Source: Atopsyche davidsoni (lineage: Eukaryota; Arthropoda; Insecta; Trichoptera; Hydrobiosidae). Taken from it: a DNA stretch of 64,000 nucleotides. The DNA lies in assembly GCA_022113835.1 (NCBI GenBank), contig JAILWY010000010.1, forward strand, positions 6,473,501 to 6,537,500, written 5' to 3'. Position 1 is the stretch's first letter, and each line of letters starts with the position of its first letter. Below the pieces are notes generated by a model. That model made no database searches. It was not told the origin of the DNA and was given only the letters and a program-made list of their open reading frames with translations. A program made the translations under genes and the position numbers. Positions 1 to 11,141 of the stretch are shown here, piece by piece.

Positions 1-2314
1 AAAGTAAGGAGGAGAGATTACTTGATAGTGCTGACGATGACACTTTAGTAATTATATTTCGGAGTTTTTCAAATATCTATATTGATATCATTAACAGAAA
101 TATCATTTGTATTGTTTTACCAATTGATAATATTATAAATATGTCAGCTTTTAATCTACAACTCACAGTAATAGATCGCAACAATTCAACTCCTTGTACG
201 GAAAGCTGACCTTATTAAGTATTTTTTTTTTTTATATTCACGAAACGATTTTACAAACTTATCATTTTCTCACCTTAAATATGTAAAACAGTTGTTTCCA
301 ATTAATTTTTTTATTAAAATCTTCAATATAAGCGCATACTTCAAAAAAAAATTTAAGAAACTATGGTTTTTGCGCATTGAATAAAATTTTAATGTATGTA
401 ATATTAAACATCAAACAATCCATCACAAATATATTTTATTATACCGATAAAATAAATAAATGTGTTAAAAAAATTTACGAAAAATCAGCCCTCAAAAGAA
501 CAAAACGTAACTTGATATCACCATCTGAAAATGCGTGAATTTTTTAAAATATAATAATTGCATTGAATGGTACGATATACGATATTATGAATTCTCTTAT
601 TGCTTGGCGAGATTCTGAGAAATATGAAGAACACTCACACACTTCGCCGTCAAAAGCTCCATTTGAAACCAAACTCTGCGTTACCTTTATCGCTTTTGCG
701 ATAACATTGTTCTTGATATATGTTAACTGAATTTTCGGACTGCTAAATAATCTTACATTGTTGCACGTACTCTTGAGATCGCCTTTTGCATTCATTTTGT
801 CACGTATTCATACGAGTAAGTTACAAACATAGAAGCCATTTCAAAGTTTATATTGTGCAAGCAACACACGCAAAGTAGTATTGTTCAAATAAATGTAATT
901 ATTCTCTTAATATTTTTAAATAGTTTAAAATAATATATTATGCAAATAACTTGGCACTGTATTCTACCGGAGACTCACTTTGTAAAGAATTTGCATTTGC
1001 TCTCTCAACTTTCACAAACTGGGGCGTCCAATATAAATTATGTTATGCAACGTAAAAAACCAAGGTGGGGTATCAAAGAAAAACCTTATCAAGTCTGCAT
1101 CTCATCGCTTTTAACTAGCTATTCATTGAATGAATAAATTATTCACAAATACCCTGCAAATCTCAATTACATTTCCTTCTTAAAGACTTGCATTAGTTAA
1201 GACATTCATTTTTTAGATTTATACAACCAATATAGTCGATATATCCTTTTTATGATACGAATTGTAAAATTACCAATGGATGTAAAAGTATCGACAAACG
1301 TACTATCAAGTAACCCTTAAAAAAATTTAATGATCATTTCTACTTTGATACGTCCATCACAGATTACAACGAGCAAATATAATCTTTTGTGGCGTGCTTT
1401 ATTCGTTGTTGTCATCTAGAATAGGCAAAACATTTTGAAATTTGAAAATAAAAAGAAAAATGACTTCGATTAAAATACGCAACCCGCTACGAGGATCTAA
1501 CATCATGAAATCGTTGCAGCCTAAATTTTAATAAAAATTGAGTCAGTTGGCCGATAGTTTCACGTTATTCATAGATTTCACAGCATTCATAATATTATAG
1601 TTACAAATTGCTTGTGTAAAAATATTTGGGTAAAACAAAAAAAGATTTATACTGATTTTTACAAACTAAAATTCCTTTAAATTAATGCAAATAAAAAATA
1701 CACCTGGGTTGTATTACATATAATAGTAATTATAAATATAAGAATAAAGTAAAGCTTTATTAATAGTCGCCTATATTTTGGATGATTAAAACCTATTAAA
1801 TTCTTGATTGTTTCTAGCAGATGCAAAATGTTGTTTTTTTACAGATGCTTTTTATAAATACTGATATTTTATTATTTATATATCTTTGGTTATTGTATTT
1901 GTTTTGGGAAGAATAGCATTGATTTGTTGTGTCTTTTTTCTTCCTGTATGATTTTCGATTGCTCTTTTACATGTAATATTAATATTTATTGAAATAAAAT
2001 TAATAAAACATTTTTTCAGCTTTAAAATAATTATATGTGTACTATTTGAAATGACTGTATGCCAATTGATTTTGATTACGGTTGTAATGAATTTGTTAGT
2101 GTGAAGCGTAAATTTGATACCATTGGCTGCTGATATTCTTCAAAAAAGGTAACTATGCATTGCCAAGATATTTATAACTTAATTTCTCTTTATTCTAATG
2201 TCTTTCATCTATATATTTCAGTTTTATTATGAAAAAATAACTTACCTGTTCTTTTGCACAACCATAACCCAAAAAATATATATAGACAGTGAAAAAATTC
2301 GTATATCTTTGCAG
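1..2314. other. AT-rich upstream region, no gene recognised
   Basis: Very AT-rich sequence with poly-A and poly-T runs. An 83-codon minus-strand frame at 544-795 and a 65-codon plus-strand frame at 940-1137 are open, but neither shows a recognisable domain, and both are short enough to be chance. Nothing else is supported here. Confidence 0.6.
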
Positions 2315-2538
2315 CTGCCAGGGTGGATCTCCCAGGGTACCAGCTCCCCAATTGGAGCTCACATATTGGAAACAGAAGATCAGATTAATAGCGAGCGAAT
2401 AAGTCTTAAAACGACAGCATCATCTTTAAGGACATGGCGAAAAACTCAAAGCAAAGCAAACAAGAAGCCTAGGAGCACAAAAATGCGAGTGAATAACCTC
2501 AAAGGATTTTGAATACCTCAAAACCTGTTGGACGGGAG
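2315..2538 (+). ncRNA. Candidate 5' exon of the hairpin-cluster host transcript
   Basis: A patch richer in G and C than its surroundings. It is preceded by a 3' splice-site-like tract (tatctttgcag, ending at 2314) and followed by a donor-like GGGAG|GTAAAA at 2538/2539. It lies directly upstream of the first hairpin, on the strand used by all the other exon-like modules. One frame is open through most of it, but the protein (Lys/Ser/Arg-rich at its end) matches nothing I know. Exon status is inferred from splice signals only. Confidence 0.35.
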
Positions 2539-2953
2539 GTAAAATTGTTAGTTATCGTGAAAACAGTAATATTTCAAAATATTTAGTAACAATTACCCCT
2601 ATTATGTTTAAAACCCCTTTTATTTTTTGTCACATGATTGTAAATTTCTTTTCGTGGATAAAAGAAGTACTCGGAGCAAAGAAAGCTTTTACTGAGAGAG
2701 AAATTTATTTTGTTTTTAGAATCGCCTATAAAATAGAAATTATATAGAATCTCCAATTACTCAAAAAACATAGTACATTTCAGTAACTCCTCTCTAAACA
2801 TTACTTGACATTAATTGCATCTCGCTTTAACATCAAAATCTCTATCTCTATATAAAAATTCACATGATCACTATGTTTGAAAACTCTAAAAGGATATGTT
2901 GGTGAAACTAGTCACAGTAAGAACACTTAACTATCTCAGTGATATATGAACAG

Positions 2954-3018
2954 TTTTCTAAAGAGAAACGCTCGTCGAGTGTATGATTTAATTCTCAACA
3001 TTGTATAACTCTTTTAGG
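2954..3018 (+). ncRNA. HP-C1 hairpin (weak member)
   Basis: Occupies the HP-C position after a ggttggtgaaact flank. The arms pair around CTAAAGAG / CTCTTTTAGG with several mismatches, so this is the poorest member of the family and may be decayed. Confidence 0.35.
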
Positions 3019-3071
3019 TCCATTATGGATGCAAGAAAAAATTCAAAGAAAATCTAATGAAGATTATTTTT

Positions 3072-3149
3072 ATCGTTTTTTATTAAGAATAATCTTACAT
3101 ATCATAATATTTGAAATATGGTTGTAAGTTATTCTCAATGAAAGGCAAT
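3072..3149 (+). ncRNA. HP-A1 pre-miRNA-like hairpin
   Basis: The 5' arm (AAGAATAATCTTACA) pairs with the 3' arm (GTAAGTTATTCTC), closed by cgttttttatt / aatgaaaggc. The loop carries the family motif atatttgaaat. The usual tail (tctacgcagcgacaaacat) follows. Confidence 0.55.
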
Positions 3150-3320
3150 AGTAGTCTACGCAGCGACAAACATCCACGCACTCACAGTGAAGCAGACGAA
3201 CCAACCCCGTGCTATATTTGGAGGCGTTCTTACAATTAAATACCTAGACTTATATACTTAACATAAATGATTTCTTACAGTTATAATAGGTAACATTCAA
3301 TAAGTTAGTACAATCGTCCG

Positions 3321-3381
3321 TTTCGGCTACAGATTTGGAGTAGTATATAATTATCCACTACCCCTTATCTGTTCCGTAATA
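3321..3381 (+). ncRNA. HP-B1 pre-miRNA-like hairpin
   Basis: Follows the family tag caatcgtc. TTTCGGCTACAGAT pairs with ATCTGTTCCGTAATA, and GGAGTAGTA with TCCACTACCCC, leaving a short AT loop. The stem is over 22 bp with few mismatches. The tail agaagactcgtacacatcag follows. Confidence 0.55.
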
Positions 3382-3607
3382 GAAGACTCGTACACATCAG
3401 CATAAGACTACAGAGAAAGAAACTAAAAAATCTGCTAAACCAGCCAATAACATATTAAATGTGCACTTTTGAATACAGGCTTTTTTTCTATCTACGGTAT
3501 TCAGATTTATTATAGGCAACATATCTCTACGAAGCTACAAACAGCAACGCACTTATCAGGGTGCAAAGAGAGAGAGCAACCCCTTGATAGACGCCATGGT
3601 ATAATTT

Positions 3608-3686
3608 ATTATTTTTTATAAGTATTTTTACGATTTCTAATAATATTTGAAATATTAGAAACGCATTAATACTTATAAAAAGCAAT
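3608..3686 (+). ncRNA. HP-A2 pre-miRNA-like hairpin
   Basis: The 5' arm tttttataagtattttt pairs with aattaatacttataaaaa. The inner stem TTTCTAATA / TATTAGAAA is perfect. Conserved tail (ctctacgcaaccacagac) downstream. Confidence 0.55.
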
Positions 3687-3855
3687 AGAACTCTACGCAA
3701 CCACAGACGTCAACACTCTCATCAAGAAGCACAAAGTGCAGCCACGTGCTATCTACGTGAGTTTCCTTACAACTAAATACCCAAACATATTTACTGCACG
3801 TAATGAATTTCCTACAGTTACAACAAGCAACCTTTAAAAAAAAAAGTACAGTCGT

Positions 3856-3919
3856 CAATAAAAGGACATTTGTAATGTAGTATTCGAATATTCATTACAT
3901 TTCATTTGTACTTTGATTG
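3856..3919 (+). ncRNA. HP-B2 pre-miRNA-like hairpin
   Basis: Follows cagtcgt. CAATAAAAGGACATTTG pairs with the distal arm ending TTTGTACTTTGATTG, and AATGTAGTATT with ATTCATTACATT. Typical family size and tail (aatactcgtacaca). Confidence 0.55.
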
Positions 3920-4361
3920 AATACTCGTACACAACGGCCTCATCGAGCAGAGAGAGCAGCCCCGGGCTTTCGATTCATCGTCGTGAAGTCAGCACCGACC
4001 GCGTAAGTGATACTACCAGGAATGGCTCACAGGTATTGAACATAAGCTACTATGGTAATGAAATAGCGATTGTATATATCTAATATGAATAATTTTTTTC
4101 AGACACAGTGATTATAACTTCATAGAAGTCCCAATAATATACTAAGAAATACCCCTGCCAATAGTGCAGGCCAAGGACCAGAATTTTCATAACAGTAGTA
4201 CGCCGCCATTTACCCGCAAAAGATAAGTGATTCTGTATTCTTAGTGTATTTTAAAACAATAAACAAATTGATTCCTTATTGATCGAATCATTGGGTTTGT
4301 AAACATATGTTGAAAAATTTATACCAGATTATGATTCAAATAAAATTTATTTGTCTTACAG

Positions 4362-4470
4362 AAACTTCATAATATGAACTCGATGACTCAAAGTACGAAC
4401 CTAGAGACCGGAAACTGGCAATGCAGTGTAGAAGCTGCTTTCGGAAAACACAAAGATTTTAACGTGGTCG
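4362..4470 (+). repeat. Module E copy (repeated exon-like segment)
   Basis: Starts after an acceptor-like tgtcttacag and carries the core tcaaagtacgaacctagaga followed by ggcaatgcagtg and aaacacaaagatt. Related copies start near 6019, 7488, 8605, 9037, 11060, 13494, 15154, 15586, 17430, 22256 and 25304. One reading frame stays open in most copies. The 3' boundary here (AAC|GTGGTC) is only a weak donor. Confidence 0.5.
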
Positions 4471-4673
4471 ATTTAACTCCCATTAATCACCTTATTTTAA
4501 ATATCCTCATAACTAACCACCTAACAATCTAAGGATCTGTTTTTATCAATCAATATCGTTTTTTTTTATAACAAATTATAACTTGGTTGCATTTGAATAC
4601 ATCAACGTGATAGGTTTGAAATAATTGGCCACAATAAAACACTTGACTACCTCAAAAATAGATATGTGTACAG

Positions 4674-4743
4674 ATTTCGACAGAGAAACCTTTGCTAGGA
4701 AATGTGTATGGATTAAATCCTGATACTTGTCTCTCTGTGAAAT
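4674..4743 (+). ncRNA. HP-C2 pre-miRNA-like hairpin
   Basis: ATTTCGACAGAGAAAC pairs with the arm ending GTCTCTCTGTGAAAT, and the apical TAGGA pairs with TCCTGA. Upstream flank matches other HP-C copies (cacttgactacctcaaaaata). Confidence 0.5.
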
Positions 4744-5066
4744 AATTGAACCAATTGACATCACCGTGCAGAGAGAACTGCTCAAAAACGATCAAACCAG
4801 CCGATTCTCGACTCCCAGAGGAAGCTCCTCCTATGCACTCAATTTATTATCAAAAAATATTTTATTCAAGTTTTGAAATCGCATAATAATTACTCTCTTT
4901 GGAGGCCTTTGCGAGAAGTCCCTCCAGCGGATAATACATATTTGTGTATACAGTTATCAGAATAATCAATCTTATACTCGATTCGTTTGAAAATGCAAGC
5001 GAGATAGGTTGGTGAAACTCATCACAAAAAAATACTCAACTAACTCAAAAATAAATACTAGTACAG

Positions 5067-5135
5067 TTTTCAATAGAAAAACAATTGACGATAATGTGTA
5101 TTGATTCATTGCAGTCATTTGTTTTTCTATTGAAG
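5067..5135 (+). ncRNA. HP-C3 pre-miRNA-like hairpin
   Basis: Best HP-C member. TTTCAATAGAAAAACAATTG pairs almost perfectly with CATTTGTTTTTCTATTGAAG, and the stem continues through GACGATAATG / CATTGCAGTC. About 28 paired positions with 3-4 mismatches and a short apical loop. Confidence 0.6.
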
Positions 5136-5485
5136 GCTCGAACCCGTCACCGTGTTATAATAATAGAGCAGCTTACGAACCTCCAAACTAGTCATTGCTA
5201 ATATAAATTTACTATAAGATAATATTAATACCAAAATATTAAATATATTCGTATTAAAATCAAAAAGCGACAATAATCCTCTTCCTACCCACTAACATTA
5301 ACTAACTTGTCAAGGAGCAAAAAGAGAGAGCAACCCTGTAATAATCACCAAGTTTCACGATATAATTATATCTTAAATTTAATTTGGAAGAGTCATAATC
5401 ATCAACAGCGAAGAGCAGAGAAATCATCTCCCCAAACCCACCGAACACCCAGAAATTCCGAGATAACTCCAAGCTAATTAAATTT

Positions 5486-5560
5486 ATTATTTTTAAAAAG
5501 TATTTTTTTTTCCATTACATTTAAAACATTGGAAACGAATTAATACTTATGAAAAGCAAT
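5486..5560 (+). ncRNA. HP-A3 pre-miRNA-like hairpin
   Basis: Arms tttttaaaaagtatttttttt / gaattaatacttatgaaaa pair with G-U pairs and some mismatches. The loop region (attacatttaaaacattgg) is slightly altered. Conserved tail downstream. Confidence 0.45.
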
Positions 5561-5739
5561 AAAACTCTTCCGAACACAAACATCCATGCACTCATCAAAA
5601 AGCAGGGAGAGCAGCCCTGTATGCGCTTGATTACAATGAAATATTTAAACTTACTTACCAATCAAAATTGATTACTTACAGTTACAAAAATCAATGGTTA
5701 ATCTGTTATTTAATGTGCAGTCGTCAATGTGATAAAAAA

Positions 5740-6430
5740 CTTTATGGAAGTTCCAATGATATTCTATGAAATACCGCTGCCAGAAGTGTAGACCACAAAC
5801 AGAAGATTTCTTATCAACAGCATGCTTCATTTCACCCACATAAGATAAGTGATTAAGTATTCTGACTACTACGACAGTTTTTGTTTATTTATGGATTCTA
5901 AAAAACAATAAACAAATCGATCTCTTATTGATCGGATTGTTGATGCTTAAAACCTTTTAATCTATTTAAACACATTTTATATGGTTTATATTTATCTTTT
6001 AAATTATTTTTCTTACAGCAACCGTATGATGTGGGCTCGATGACTCAAAATACTACCCTGGAGACCAAAAACCGGCAGTCCAATGTAGAATCTGCTTCCA
6101 GAAACACAAAAATTGGAATGTGGTCGATTTATTCTCGATTAGTCAGGTGACTGTCAGGTGAGGTCAGGTAACCATGTATCACGATATTATTATCTCTTTG
6201 ATTTAAATTGGAAGAGTCATAATAATCAATCACGAAGAGTAGAGAAATCATCCCTTCAAACCCGCCGAATACTCAAATCTTCCAAGAAAAATCCAAACTG
6301 ACATTATTTATTGTTTTTTATAGGTATTAATTTCCTTCAATTGATATTTGATACAATGGGGTAACTTAATACCTATTAAAGGCAATAGAACTCTACGCAG
6401 CCACAAACATTCACGCTTCTATCAGAGAGC
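5740..6430 (+). repeat. Duplicated block (copy at 8790-9420)
   Basis: Contains module D, module E, the unusual tract cagGTGACTGTCAGGTGAGGTCAGGTAACC and HP-A4. The same succession recurs about 3 kb downstream with few differences, including the repeated GGTGA motifs. Confidence 0.7.
6310..6386 (+). ncRNA. HP-A4 pre-miRNA-like hairpin
   Basis: Clear stem: attgttttttataggtatta pairs with taatacctattaaaggcaat, and the inner CAATTG side pairs towards CAATGG. Loop motif gatatttgatac. One of the cleanest HP-A members. Confidence 0.6.
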
Positions 6431-6562
6431 AGAAAACAGCAACTCTGTGCTTACTTCGTGCGCCTCCTTACAATAAAATATCCAAACATATTTACTAAAC
6501 ATAATTGATTTTTTACAGTTATAACGAGCAAACCTAAAACTAAACATTTATGTGCAGTCGTC

Positions 6563-6625
6563 TAATAAGGTACATTTGCCTAGTAGTATTTCAATACTCA
6601 CTACTTTACATTTGTACTTTGACAG
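6563..6625 (+). ncRNA. HP-B3 pre-miRNA-like hairpin
   Basis: AAGGTACATTTG pairs with CATTTGTACTTTG, and TAGTAGTATT with ACTCACTACTTTA. Preceded by gcagtcgtc and followed by agaagactcatacacatcag, as elsewhere in the family. Confidence 0.55.
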
Positions 6626-7673
6626 AAGACTCATACACATCAGCATGTGAGAAAAGAAGCTAAAAAAAAAAAAGGTTTATGTTTCTATTACGATCAATAA
6701 TTACACTTGCTACCAGTAAAGTTTAACAAGTGTTCGTTTACATTCCTTTAAAATGACTTTCGTCCATAACTAATATATACATATTGTTCCAGATGTAGTG
6801 CCTTAAACTCCATAAAAGAACTAACGATATACTATGAAATACCCCTGCCAGTGTAGGCAACGGACAGGACCATCTATGATAGCAACACGCCGCCCTTTAC
6901 CCATATAAGACAAGTGATTCAGTATGTGTTGTAGTTGTGTTTGTTAAAGAGTTGTGTTGTGTTTTTTAAAGAGTTTTACAAACCCCAACAAACACCTTTA
7001 GTGACGCGATAAACTTCCGATAAAATTAAAAAAAGGAATGAATTTGGTATCCAATGGTATTTAATGCATTGGAATTAAATTTCTTCTTGTAAGTAAATCA
7101 ATTGCTATTTGAAAATTTGACCAAGCCACATTAATTAAAATAAAAAAATTTACCAACAGGAAAGATTAATAGATATTACCTTAAAAGCTTTACATTAGTA
7201 AAGTATTCGAATATAATTTTTTTAACAAATATTTTATTTCAGGTGCAATGATTAAAACTCTATAGAAGTAACGATGATTTACTATGAAACACTCCTGTCA
7301 GGTATGCAGGCCACGGACTAGAATTTTCATAACAGTAGCACGCATAAGATAAGTGATTCTGTATTCATACTGTATTTTAAAAAAATAAAAAAATAGATGC
7401 CTTATTTATCAAATCATTAGGTTTTTAAACTAAAGTAGAAAAATTTATAACAATTTATGGTTAAATTGAAAATTATTTTTCTTACAGAAACTTCATGATG
7501 TAAACTCGACGACTAAAAACACGACCCTCGAGACTAGAAACCGGCAATGCAGTGCAAAAGCTGTTTCGGGGAAACACAAAGATTGGAACGTATACATAAT
7601 TATACAATACTTCACAACTTTGAAAGATGACTCCTCCGCATAAATTGTAATTACATTTATTACCCTTTTTCAG

Positions 7674-7860
7674 TTCCCATTATGGATGGAAGATACTTCC
7701 AAGAACAACAAAAACAGATAATATAAATTGTTTTTTATTAGATAAAATTATGCAAACTATGATATTTAAAACATGGTTGCATGTTTTTTCCAATGAAAGG
7801 CAATAATAATCCACGCGGCGACAAGCTTCCAAGCACTCACCAGGGAGCAGACAAACCAGT
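7674..7860 (+). repeat. Hairpin-A exon-like module with acceptor
   Basis: Starts after a strong 3' splice-site-like tract (acccttttt cag, ending 7673) with TTCCCATTATGGATGG. It then holds HP-A5 and the conserved tail. Similar starts occur at 14240, 19477, 21413 and 24891, each after a pyrimidine-rich cag. This suggests that HP-A hairpins are exonic, or overlap exons, in a spliced RNA. Confidence 0.45.
7727..7804 (+). ncRNA. HP-A5 pre-miRNA-like hairpin
   Basis: attgttttttatta / aatgaaaggcaat form the base, with ATTATGCAAACTATG paired to CATGGTTGCATG above. The loop has gatatttaaaa. Near-copy at 14293-14370. Confidence 0.55.
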
Positions 7861-7971
7861 CCCGTGCTATTTTTGTACGCTTTCCTACAATTAAATGCCT
7901 AAACTGCCCAAAATTGATTTCCTACAGCTGCAGCACGTAACATTCAACCTGTTTACTTTGTACAGTCGTCC

Positions 7972-8033
7972 ATTCCGGGATTATATGTTGAGTAGAATTT
8001 TTTAATTCTCTACTTTTCATATAAACCCTAATA
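7972..8033 (+). ncRNA. HP-B4 pre-miRNA-like hairpin
   Basis: ATTCCGGGATTATATG pairs with CATATAAACCCTAAT, and GAGTAGAATT with AATTCTCTAC. Strong stem with a tiny loop. Sequence differs from HP-B1-B3 while pairing is kept. Related copy at 14521-14581. Confidence 0.6.
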
Positions 8034-8380
8034 GAAGACCCGTACACATCACCATGAGACTTTAGAGAGAGAATCTAAAAAAATCACCAAACCAGCACAA
8101 ACTCTATTAAATGTGTTCTTTTCAGTGCGAGTATATTTTTTATCTGAAGTATTTCCACTTATGAAAGGCATCAGATCTCTACGCAGCCACAAACATCAAC
8201 GCACTTGTCAGGATGCGAGTAGAGAGCAACCCCGTGATAGTCATCATGTACCACGATATTACTATCTCTTGATTTACTTTGAAAGAGTAATAATCATCAA
8301 CCACCAAGAGCAGAAAAATCATCCCTTCAAACCCACCGAATACTCAAAACTTCCAAGAAAAATCCAAGGCGACATTATTT

Positions 8381-8456
8381 ATTGTTTTATCTAGGTGGTA
8401 CTTTACTTTATTGATATTTGATTCAATGGAGTAATTTATCACTTAATTAAGGCAAT
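8381..8456 (+). ncRNA. HP-A6 pre-miRNA-like hairpin
   Basis: attgttttatctaggtggta pairs with tatcacttaattaaggcaat, a G/C-shifted variant of the family stem. Loop gatatttgattca. Near-identical copy at 14930-15005. Confidence 0.55.
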
Positions 8457-8734
8457 AGAACTCTACGTAGCTACAAACATCAACGCACTCATCAAGAATC
8501 AGAAGAAGCAGCCCCGTGCAGAAAGCAATAATAAAAGTAATCTCTCATTGTCCAAATTAGTAGGTTTCTAAACTATTTTACTATAATAATATTGTTTCTT
8601 ACAGCAACCGCATGATGTGTGCTCGACGACCCAAAGTACAACCCTGAAGACCAAAAACCGGCAAGGCAAATCTGTTCGTTTACATGATATTGAAATTCAA
8701 ATTGTTTTTAACTAACATGAATATATTATTTCAG

Positions 8735-8863
8735 GTGTAGTGATTAAAACATCATGGAGGTACTAATGATAAATAATAAAATACCCCTAGTAATATGCCA
8801 GAAGTGTAGGCCACAAACAGAAGATTTCTTAACAACAACATGCTTCACTTCACCCACATAAGA
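8735..8863 (+). repeat. Module D copy (repeated exon-like segment)
   Basis: Starts after tattatttcag with GTGTAGTGATTAAAAC and ends near acataagataagtgatt. Stop codons occur in all three frames near its start, so it is non-coding. Related copies start near 4103, 6793, 7243, 10847, 13258, 15284, 17195, 18938, 21128, 21978, 24608 and 26520. The 3' boundary lacks a consistent GT donor. Confidence 0.45.
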
Positions 8864-9327
8864 TAAGTGATTAAGTATTCTGACTACTAGGATAGTTTAT
8901 GTTTATTTATGCTTTCTATAAAACAATAAACAAATCGATCTCTTATTGATCGAATGATTGATGCTAATAACCTTTTAATCTATTTAAACACATTTTATAT
9001 GGTTTATATTTATCTTTTAAATTATTTTTCTTACAGCAACCGTATGATGTTGCCTCGATGTCTCTAAATACTAGCCTGGTGACCAAAAACTAGCAATCCA
9101 ATGCAGAGTCTGCTTCCAGAAATACAAAGATTGGAATGTGGTCGATTTATTCTCGATTAGTCAGGTGACTGTCAGGTGAGGTCAGGTAACCATGTATCAC
9201 GATATTATTATCTCTTTGATTTAAATTGGAAGAGTCATAATAATCAATCACGAAGAGTAGAGAAATCATCCCTTCAAACCCGCCGAATACTCAAATCTTC
9301 GAAGAAAAATCCAAACTGACATTATTT

Positions 9328-9404
9328 CTTGTTTTTTATAGGTATTAATTTCCTTCAATTGATATTTGATACAATGGGGTAACTTAATACCTATTAAAGG
9401 CAAT
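9328..9404 (+). ncRNA. HP-A7 pre-miRNA-like hairpin
   Basis: Same stem as HP-A4 (ttttttataggtattaattt / aacttaatacctattaaagg), carried in the duplicated block. Confidence 0.6.
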
Positions 9405-9613
9405 AGAACTCTACGCAGCTACAAACATCAACGCACTTGTCAGGGTGCGAGAAGAGAGCAACCTCGTGATTATCACCATGTATCACGATATTATTAACTC
9501 TTTGATTTAAATTGGAAGAGTCATAATAATCAATCACAAAGAGCAGAGAAATCGTCCTTTCAAACCCACTGAATACTCAAATCTTCCAAGAAAAATCCAT
9601 GCTGACAATATTT

Positions 9614-9690
9614 ATTGTTTTTTATAAGTATTAATTTGCTCCCATTGATATTTGGTACAATGGAGTAACTTAGTATTTATTAAAGCCAAT
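9614..9690 (+). ncRNA. HP-A8 hairpin (tandem unit 1)
   Basis: ttttttataagtattaattt pairs with taacttagtatttattaaag; the inner CCCATTG side pairs towards CAATGG. Loop atatttggta. Confidence 0.6.
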
Positions 9691-9863
9691 AGAACTCTAC
9701 GCAGCTACAAACATCAACGCACTCGTCAAGAACCAGAGAGAGCAGCCCCGTGCTATCTACGCATGAAGAGTCATAATAATCAATGACAAAGAGCAGAGAA
9801 ATCATCCCTTCAAACCCACTGAATACTCAAATCTTCCAAGAAAAATCCATTCTGACAATATTT

Positions 9864-9940
9864 ATTGTTTTTTATAAGTATTAATTTGCTCCCATTGATA
9901 TTTGGTACAATGGAGTAACTTAGTATTTATTAAAGCCAAT
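9864..9940 (+). ncRNA. HP-A9 hairpin (tandem unit 2)
   Basis: Same hairpin as HP-A8, 250 bp downstream; no difference seen within the stem-loop. Confidence 0.6.
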
Positions 9941-10113
9941 AGAACTCTACGCAGCTACAAACATCAACGCACTCGTCAAGAACCAGAGAGAGCAGCCCCG
10001 TGCTATCTACGCATGAAGAGTCATAATAATCAATGACAAAGAGCAGAGAAATCATCCCTTCAAACCCACTGAATACTCAAATCTTCCAAGAAAAATCCAT
10101 TCTGACAATATTT

Positions 10114-10190
10114 ATTGTTTTTTATAAGTATTAATTTGCTCCCATTGATATTTGGTACAATGGAGTAACTTAGTATTTATTAAAGCCAAT
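10114..10190 (+). ncRNA. HP-A10 hairpin (tandem unit 3)
   Basis: Same hairpin as HP-A8, 500 bp downstream. Confidence 0.6.
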
Positions 10191-10363
10191 AGAACTCTAC
10201 GCAGCTACAAACATCAACGCACTCGTCAAGAACCAGAGAGAGCAGCCCCGTGCTATCTACGCATGAAGAGTCATAATAATCAATGACAAAGAGCAGAGAA
10301 ATCATCCCTTCAAACCCACTGAATACTCAAATCTTCCAAGAAAAATCCATGCTGACAATATTT

Positions 10364-10440
10364 ATTGTTTTTTATAAGTATTAATTTGCTCCCATTGATA
10401 TTTGGTACAATGGAGTAACTTAGTATTTATTAAAGCCAAT
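10364..10440 (+). ncRNA. HP-A11 hairpin (tandem unit 4)
   Basis: Same hairpin as HP-A8, 750 bp downstream. The tail then diverges from the array and leads into a hairpin-B module. Confidence 0.6.
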
Positions 10441-10606
10441 AGATCTCTACGCAGCTACAAACATCAACGCACTCGTCAAGAACCAGAGAGAGCAGCCCCG
10501 TGCTATCTACGCATGCTTCTTTATATTTATATACATAAACTTACTCACTGCACGCAATTTTCAACAAGCAACCTTAAAAATCATTATTTTAAAGTCGTCA
10601 ACACAT

Positions 10607-10650
10607 GTACATTTGCATCGTAGTTTTCAAATATTCATTACCTTGTATAC
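10607..10650 (+). ncRNA. HP-B5 hairpin, shortened
   Basis: GTACATTTGCATCGTAGT pairs with ATTCATTACCTTGTATAC. The basal stem present in other HP-B copies has been lost through a deletion on the 3' side, so processing is doubtful. Confidence 0.35.
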
Positions 10651-11059
10651 ACCCTGGGAGCTAGAGAGCAGCCCTGGGTTGATACATCTTTAATTTTATT
10701 TTATTGGCGTGACGTCAGCGCTGACCGCGTAAGTGACAAGTCTATCTTAAATTTTTATTGTATTTTTGTTGCGAGCAACATTTGCATGTTCCAGGTGTTA
10801 GTTTACATTGCATTTGTATATATCTAATATGAATAAATTGTTTTAGGTGCAGTGAATTAAACTCGAGAAATGTTCCAAAGATTTGCTATGAAATACCCCT
10901 GCTAGGAATGCAGACCACAGACAGAAGCTTTTATGATAGCAACAAGCCGCACTTTACCCATAAAAGTTAAGTAACAACTATCTATTAAAAAATATTAAAT
11001 CTCGTTGACCGAATGATTGACACATTTCTTATAGTTTATTTTTCTGTATGTTCTTACAG

Positions 11060-11141
11060 CAAAGACGACTCAAAGTACGACTTTAGAGACCGGAAAACGG
11101 CAATACAGTACAGAATCTGCTTTGGGAAAACACAAAGATTG
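11060..11141 (+). repeat. Module E copy with both splice sites
   Basis: The only module E copy with a textbook donor. It starts after ttcttacag (ending 11059) and ends at GATTG|GTAAGT (11141/11142). A small deletion removes part of the cgcatgatg start. This is the clearest support for module E being a real exon. Confidence 0.5.

Larger units (their letters stand above)
7605..9168 (+). repeat. Segmental duplication, copy 1 (copy 2 at 14171-15714)
   Basis: About 1.55 kb containing HP-A5, HP-B4, HP-A6, module D and two module E copies. It is repeated with a few percent differences about 6.55 kb downstream. One 93-codon frame (8113-8394) is shared with 14662-14943, which reflects recent duplication rather than coding constraint. 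Confidence 0.85.
9517..10516 (+). repeat. 250-bp tandem array, four units, each with one HP-A
   Basis: Units repeat at exactly 250 bp (the tag ctacgcatg recurs with starts 250 bp apart at 9761, 10011, 10261 and 10511). The inner units are virtually identical. Each carries a linker (gaagagtcataataatcaat), an HP-A stem-loop and the conserved tail. The near identity indicates very recent unequal crossing over or amplification. Confidence 0.9.

Noticed and set aside
2198..2512. 104-codon plus-strand frame
   Set aside because: The first third is AT-rich low-complexity and the rest coincides with the candidate non-coding exon at 2315-2538. No domain recognised and a splice acceptor lies inside it.
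8113..8394. 93-codon frame, shared with 14662-14943
   Set aside because: Runs through an HP-A module and its tail. It is shared only because the whole 1.55-kb block is duplicated, and other copies of the module are interrupted by stops.
8800..8880. ATAAGATAAGTGATT as the donor of module D
   Set aside because: It resembles a donor but lacks GT at the junction in most copies, and the position varies (ATAAGACAAGTG, ATAAGATAGGTG, AAAAGTTAAGTA).
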